A DNA stretch of 45,830 bases from Candidatus Acidiferrales bacterium. Lineage in GTDB: Bacteria > Acidobacteriota > Terriglobia > Acidiferrales > UBA7541. Under the pieces are notes generated by a model. The model made no database searches, was not told the DNA's origin, and saw only the letters and a list, made by a program, of their open reading frames with translations. The translations under genes were made by a program, and so were the position numbers. Below, piece after piece: positions 42,828-45,830 of the stretch. How positions within the stretch are numbered: position 1 is the stretch's first letter; each line of letters begins with the position of its first letter. The stretch lies in assembly GCA_030038535.1 (NCBI GenBank), contig JASHSV010000293.1, forward strand, positions 1 to 45,830, read 5' to 3'.

Positions 42828-43304
42828 TCATCGCACAAACACCATCGCGTACGCCGACCCAATCGCCAGAAGATCCTCTCCGAGCGCAATCACAGCTCCC
42901 GGCAGTTTCAACCTTCTGACCAGCCGCGTCCGCGCCTCGAACCCCGCGTAGGCTCCGATCACGCCGCTTATCGCCCCAAGCACCATGCCCGCCCAAGCCG
43001 ATACATCGGCCGAAGCGCACACGCACGCCCCCGCCAGCCCGCCCGTCACTACTCGCACCATCAATGACGCTGGTTCCGTCCGGTTCGGAGTCTGCGGCAG
43101 CAGGTCCACCACGTACTCCGCCGCCGCGAGGATGGAAAATATCCACACCGCCGCCGGCGCGCCCATGAACGCAAGCGCCCTTCCCCGAAGATTCAACCTG
43201 CCCCAATAGGCACCCCAGCTCATCGCCGCCGGCGCCGTCATCGAACGCAGTCCCGCCACGAATCCAATCCCTATCGCCAGCGCGAAAGTTCGCTCCTGAC
43301 CCAC
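42828..43304 (-). CDS. DUF4126 membrane protein
   Basis: A 158-residue inner-membrane protein with four or five hydrophobic helices. The N-terminal FVAGLRSMTAPAAMSW and the C-terminal ARTRLVRRLKLPGAVIALGEDLLAIGSA are DUF4126 features as I recall them. The start is a GTG with a strong AAAGGAG ribosome site. Function is unknown. It is 133 bp upstream of the lipoprotein gene on the same strand and may be a separate unit. Confidence 0.75.
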   Translation of the reverse strand: MGQERTFALAIGIGFVAGLRSMTAPAAMSWGAYWGRLNLRGRALAFMGAPAAVWIFSILAAAEYVVDLLPQTPNRTEPASLMVRVVTGGLAGACVCASADVSAWAGMVLGAISGVIGAYAGFEARTRLVRRLKLPGAVIALGEDLLAIGSAYAMVFVR

Positions 43305-43397
43305 GCTGCTTCTCCTTTCATTTCACTCGCCCTCCATAATCACAGTTCATCTTCTTGTCGCATCCCCACCTGTCACCCGCTGCACCCTTCCTCCTCG

Positions 43398-43426
43398 TTG
43401 CATTTCCTCCGTGCCGGAGTTAGCAT
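43398..43426 (+). promoter_or_regulatory. Weak promoter candidate for the BNR-repeat gene
   Basis: TTGCAT (43398-43403) and TAGCAT (43421-43426) are 17 bp apart. The spacer contains a perfect CTCCG-tgc-CGGAG palindrome (43407-43419). The -35 matches poorly (three of six). The ATG is at 43483 behind a GGGAG site. Confidence 0.3.
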
Positions 43427-43482
43427 CCGCGCGCCGCTTCATCACAGGGCGAATCGCGAATCGATCCACGGGAGATTACCCC

Positions 43483-45830
43483 ATGAACCCTGATTTCATC
43501 CGCCTCCGCATCATCTTCTCCCTGCTCGTACTATCCGGCGTAGTATCCGCCGCCCCGCTCCTGCTCGCCCAGGAACAATCCGCCAAAAAGGCCAAGACCG
43601 CCAAACAGCCGGCCGCTTCTGCGGAGGCTCCTGCGGCCCCGAAAGTGGACTACAAAGCGGTTCTCGAAAATGTCCACTGGCGCGAGCTCGGCCCCGCCAT
43701 CTTTGGCGGGCGCATCGACGATTTCGGCGTTGCCGAAGGCAATCCCCAGACCGTCTATGTCGGTGTCGCTTCCGGCGGCGTCTGGAAGACCGTAAACCAG
43801 GGCGTCACATGGGAGCCTGTTTTCGACAAAGAACATGTCTCCACGATCGGTGCGGTCACCGTGGCCCCCTCCGACCCATCCATCGTCTGGGTCGGCACCG
43901 GCGAGGCCAACAACCGGCAGAGCTCCTCCTGGGGCGACGGTGTTTACAAATCCACCGACGCTGGCAAAACCTGGTCCAACATGGGCCTCGCCGAAACCAT
44001 GCACATCGGCCGCGTCGTGATTCATCCCGCTAACCCCAACGTCGTTTACGTCGCCGCCGAGGGCCGCCTGTGGGGCCCCAGCAAGGAACGCGGCGTCTAT
44101 AAGACCACCGATGGCGGCCGCACCTGGACGCAATCTCTCGCCATCGACGAAGACACCGGCGTCTCCGATATCGCCATGGACCCCCAGAGCCCCGACACGC
44201 TATACGCCGCCGCCTACGAGCGCCGCCGCACCCCGTTCGGCTTCAACGGTGGCGGCCCGGGAAGCGCAATCTACAAGACCACCGATGGCGGCGCCACATG
44301 GAAAAAGCTCACCAAGGGCCTCCCCTACGCCGACGGCGGCGATACCGGCCGCATCGGTCTCGCCGTCTATCTCCGCAATCCCAATATCGTCTACGCCCTC
44401 GTCCAACACGCCAAAGGCGGCATCTATCGCAGCGAGGATAAAGGCGAATCATGGACCAGGATGAGCGACACCAATCCCCGCCCCTCCTACTACAGCCAGG
44501 TGCGCATCGACCCCAATAATGATCTCCGTATCTGGGTTCTCGGCGCTCCCGTCCAGTACTCTGAGGACGGCGGCAAGACCTTCGTTACCAGCCGCGGCGC
44601 TCGCATCCACGGCGACTACCACGGCCTTTGGATCGATCCCGCCAACTCCAATCACATGATCGTTGGCACCGATGGCGGCATTCACTGGAGCTGGGACGCC
44701 GGCCGCAGTTGGGATTACATCAACACAATCCCCCTGGGCCAGTTCTATGAAATCGGCCTCGATATGCGTTCGCCTTGGTGGGTCTGCGGCGGCTTGCAGG
44801 ACAACGGCAGTTGGTGCGGGCCCAGCGCAACGCCCTACCAGGAAGGCATCACCAACGATGACTGGTTCCGCGTCGATGGCGGCGACGGTTTCTACGCCGC
44901 GGTGGACCCCACCGACCCCTACACCGTGTACACCGAATCCCAGGACGGCAACATTTCCCGCCGCGATATCCGCACCACCGAAGCTCGCTTCATCCGCCCG
45001 CTCTTCAAGGAGGGCGACCCGCCCTACCGCTTCCAGTGGAACTCACCGGTCATCATCTCTTCCCACGACCACAGCACCATCTACTACGGCGGCAACTTCC
45101 TGTTCAAATCCACCGACCGCGGCGACACCTGGACCAAGCTCGGCGGCGATCTCACCACTGGCGTGGACCGCGCAAAGCTCCCCATCCTCGGCAAAATCCT
45201 CGATAAAGACACGCTCTCGCGCAACGATGGCGTCGAGGACTATCCCTGCATTACCACCATCAGCGAATCACCTGTTACCTCCGCCGTTCTCTGGGTCGGC
45301 ACCGACGATGGCAACCTGCAAGTCACCCGCGACGGCGGCCAGACCTGGAAGAACGTAGCCGACCGCGTTCCCGGCGTTCCCAAAGGCACCTACGTCAGCC
45401 GTGTGGTCGCGTCGCGCGCCGCGGAAGGCGCCGCCTTCGTCACCTTCGACGGCCATCGCTCGAACGACTTCAACGTGTACCTCTTGATGACCAACGACTA
45501 CGGCGAGACGTGGACTTCCGTTTCCAACGGCCTGCCCGCCAACCATGGCACCCTCCACGTCGTCCGCGAGCATCCTCGCAATCCCAACCTCCTCTTCGCC
45601 GGCACCGAGTACGGAGTCTTCGTTTCCTTCGATCGCGGCGCCAATTGGCAATCGCTCCAGGCCAATCTTCCTACCGTCCCCGTGGACGATATTCAGATTC
45701 ATCCGCGCGACAACGATCTCGTGCTCGGCACTCATGGCCGCTCCATCTGGGTCATGGACGACATCACCCCGCTCGTCCAGCTCAGCAAAGATGTCCTCGA
45801 CTCCGATCTGCGCCTCTTCGACATTCGCCC
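43483..45830 (+). CDS. Exported BNR/Asp-box repeat beta-propeller protein (3' partial)
   Basis: A large exported protein, 782 residues visible and cut by the window end. The signal peptide covers about residues 1-29, followed by a Lys/Ala-rich spacer. Many Asp-box turns are visible, such as STDAGKTWSNM, TTDGGRTWTQS, TTDGGATWKKL, SEDKGESWTRM, STDRGDTWTKL, TRDGGQTWKNV and SFDRGANWQSL. They alternate with IHPANPNVVYVAAEG-type strands, which indicates a VPS10/sortilin-like or xyloglucanase-type beta-propeller. The propeller could bind glycans or be catalytic; catalytic residues cannot be identified here. The reading frame starts at a good GGGAG site. Such proteins are numerous in Acidobacteriota. 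Confidence 0.85.
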   Translation, partial: MNPDFIRLRIIFSLLVLSGVVSAAPLLLAQEQSAKKAKTAKQPAASAEAPAAPKVDYKAVLENVHWRELGPAIFGGRIDDFGVAEGNPQTVYVGVASGGVWKTVNQGVTWEPVFDKEHVSTIGAVTVAPSDPSIVWVGTGEANNRQSSSWGDGVYKSTDAGKTWSNMGLAETMHIGRVVIHPANPNVVYVAAEGRLWGPSKERGVYKTTDGGRTWTQSLAIDEDTGVSDIAMDPQSPDTLYAAAYERRRTPFGFNGGGPGSAIYKTTDGGATWKKLTKGLPYADGGDTGRIGLAVYLRNPNIVYALVQHAKGGIYRSEDKGESWTRMSDTNPRPSYYSQVRIDPNNDLRIWVLGAPVQYSEDGGKTFVTSRGARIHGDYHGLWIDPANSNHMIVGTDGGIHWSWDAGRSWDYINTIPLGQFYEIGLDMRSPWWVCGGLQDNGSWCGPSATPYQEGITNDDWFRVDGGDGFYAAVDPTDPYTVYTESQDGNISRRDIRTTEARFIRPLFKEGDPPYRFQWNSPVIISSHDHSTIYYGGNFLFKSTDRGDTWTKLGGDLTTGVDRAKLPILGKILDKDTLSRNDGVEDYPCITTISESPVTSAVLWVGTDDGNLQVTRDGGQTWKNVADRVPGVPKGTYVSRVVASRAAEGAAFVTFDGHRSNDFNVYLLMTNDYGETWTSVSNGLPANHGTLHVVREHPRNPNLLFAGTEYGVFVSFDRGANWQSLQANLPTVPVDDIQIHPRDNDLVLGTHGRSIWVMDDITPLVQLSKDVLDSDLRLFDIR

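Noticed and set aside
43900-45700. Short repeated units in the last gene, at first glance like a repeat array
   Set aside because: They translate as Asp-box turns (DGG-x-TW and similar) in one continuous reading frame, with variable spacing. They are protein repeats, not a CRISPR array.

Overview
The window (45.8 kb) is GC-rich, densely coded bacterial chromosome with no phage, insertion sequence, integrase or CRISPR array. It most resembles a soil Acidobacteriota genome. The grounds are the mix of multiheme cytochromes, a BNR/Asp-box secreted protein, a MacB-type ABC cluster with LolA-fold partners, and PilT/PilZ genes. This assignment is inference from gene content, not from a marker gene.

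Layout. (1) 1-6346, plus strand: a tight six-gene catabolic operon with two acyl-CoA ligases, a RutB-like cysteine hydrolase, an amidohydrolase-like TIM barrel of the DUF6282 type, and GalB- and GalC-like enzymes for the last steps of the 4,5-cleavage (4-oxalomesaconate) aromatic pathway. The first gene is cut by the window edge. (2) 6433-6507: tRNA-Glu(CTC). (3) 6628-10671, minus strand: catJ/catI 3-oxoadipate CoA-transferase, an MFS transporter and a PcaR/PobR-type IclR regulator. (4) 10722-14291, plus strand: a possible 31-residue basic peptide, then a two-subunit molybdenum hydroxylase of the IorAB type with a diheme cytochrome c. (5) 14525-23486: two lactate/glycolate oxidation modules in convergent orientation, lutC-lutBA (a LutB-LutA fusion) and lctP-glcDEF, the latter behind a good sigma70-like promoter. 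(6) 23631-25052: a PLP-dependent amino acid decarboxylase. (7) 25331-33335: a pentaheme cytochrome c554-like gene, divergent from a four-gene operon for a redox complex. The operon encodes a NuoE-NuoF fusion, a 723-residue chimera (NuoG-like FeS head, two cyclic-nucleotide-binding domains, DmsB-like four-cluster ferredoxin), a membrane cytochrome b-like protein and a membrane-anchored decaheme cytochrome c. (8) 33356-38578: PilT, PilZ, a KefB/C-type antiporter and an Ada-type DNA repair protein. (9) 38645-42695, minus strand: a LolA-like protein, a small membrane protein, an ABC ATPase, a MacB/LolC-type permease and a LolA-fold lipoprotein, together resembling a Lol-type export system. (10) 42828-45830: a DUF4126 membrane protein and the start of a BNR-repeat exoprotein cut by the window end.

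How the genes may work together. Regions 1, 3 and 4 describe uptake and breakdown of aromatic or heteroaromatic acids to pyruvate, oxaloacetate and 3-oxoadipyl-CoA. Region 5 feeds lactate or glycolate electrons into the respiratory chain. Region 7 would connect the cytosolic NADH pool to periplasmic multiheme cytochromes through a membrane cytochrome b. The two nucleotide-sensing domains inside its iron-sulfur subunit suggest that electron flow could be gated by a cyclic nucleotide. Region 7 is my best candidate for an undescribed system.
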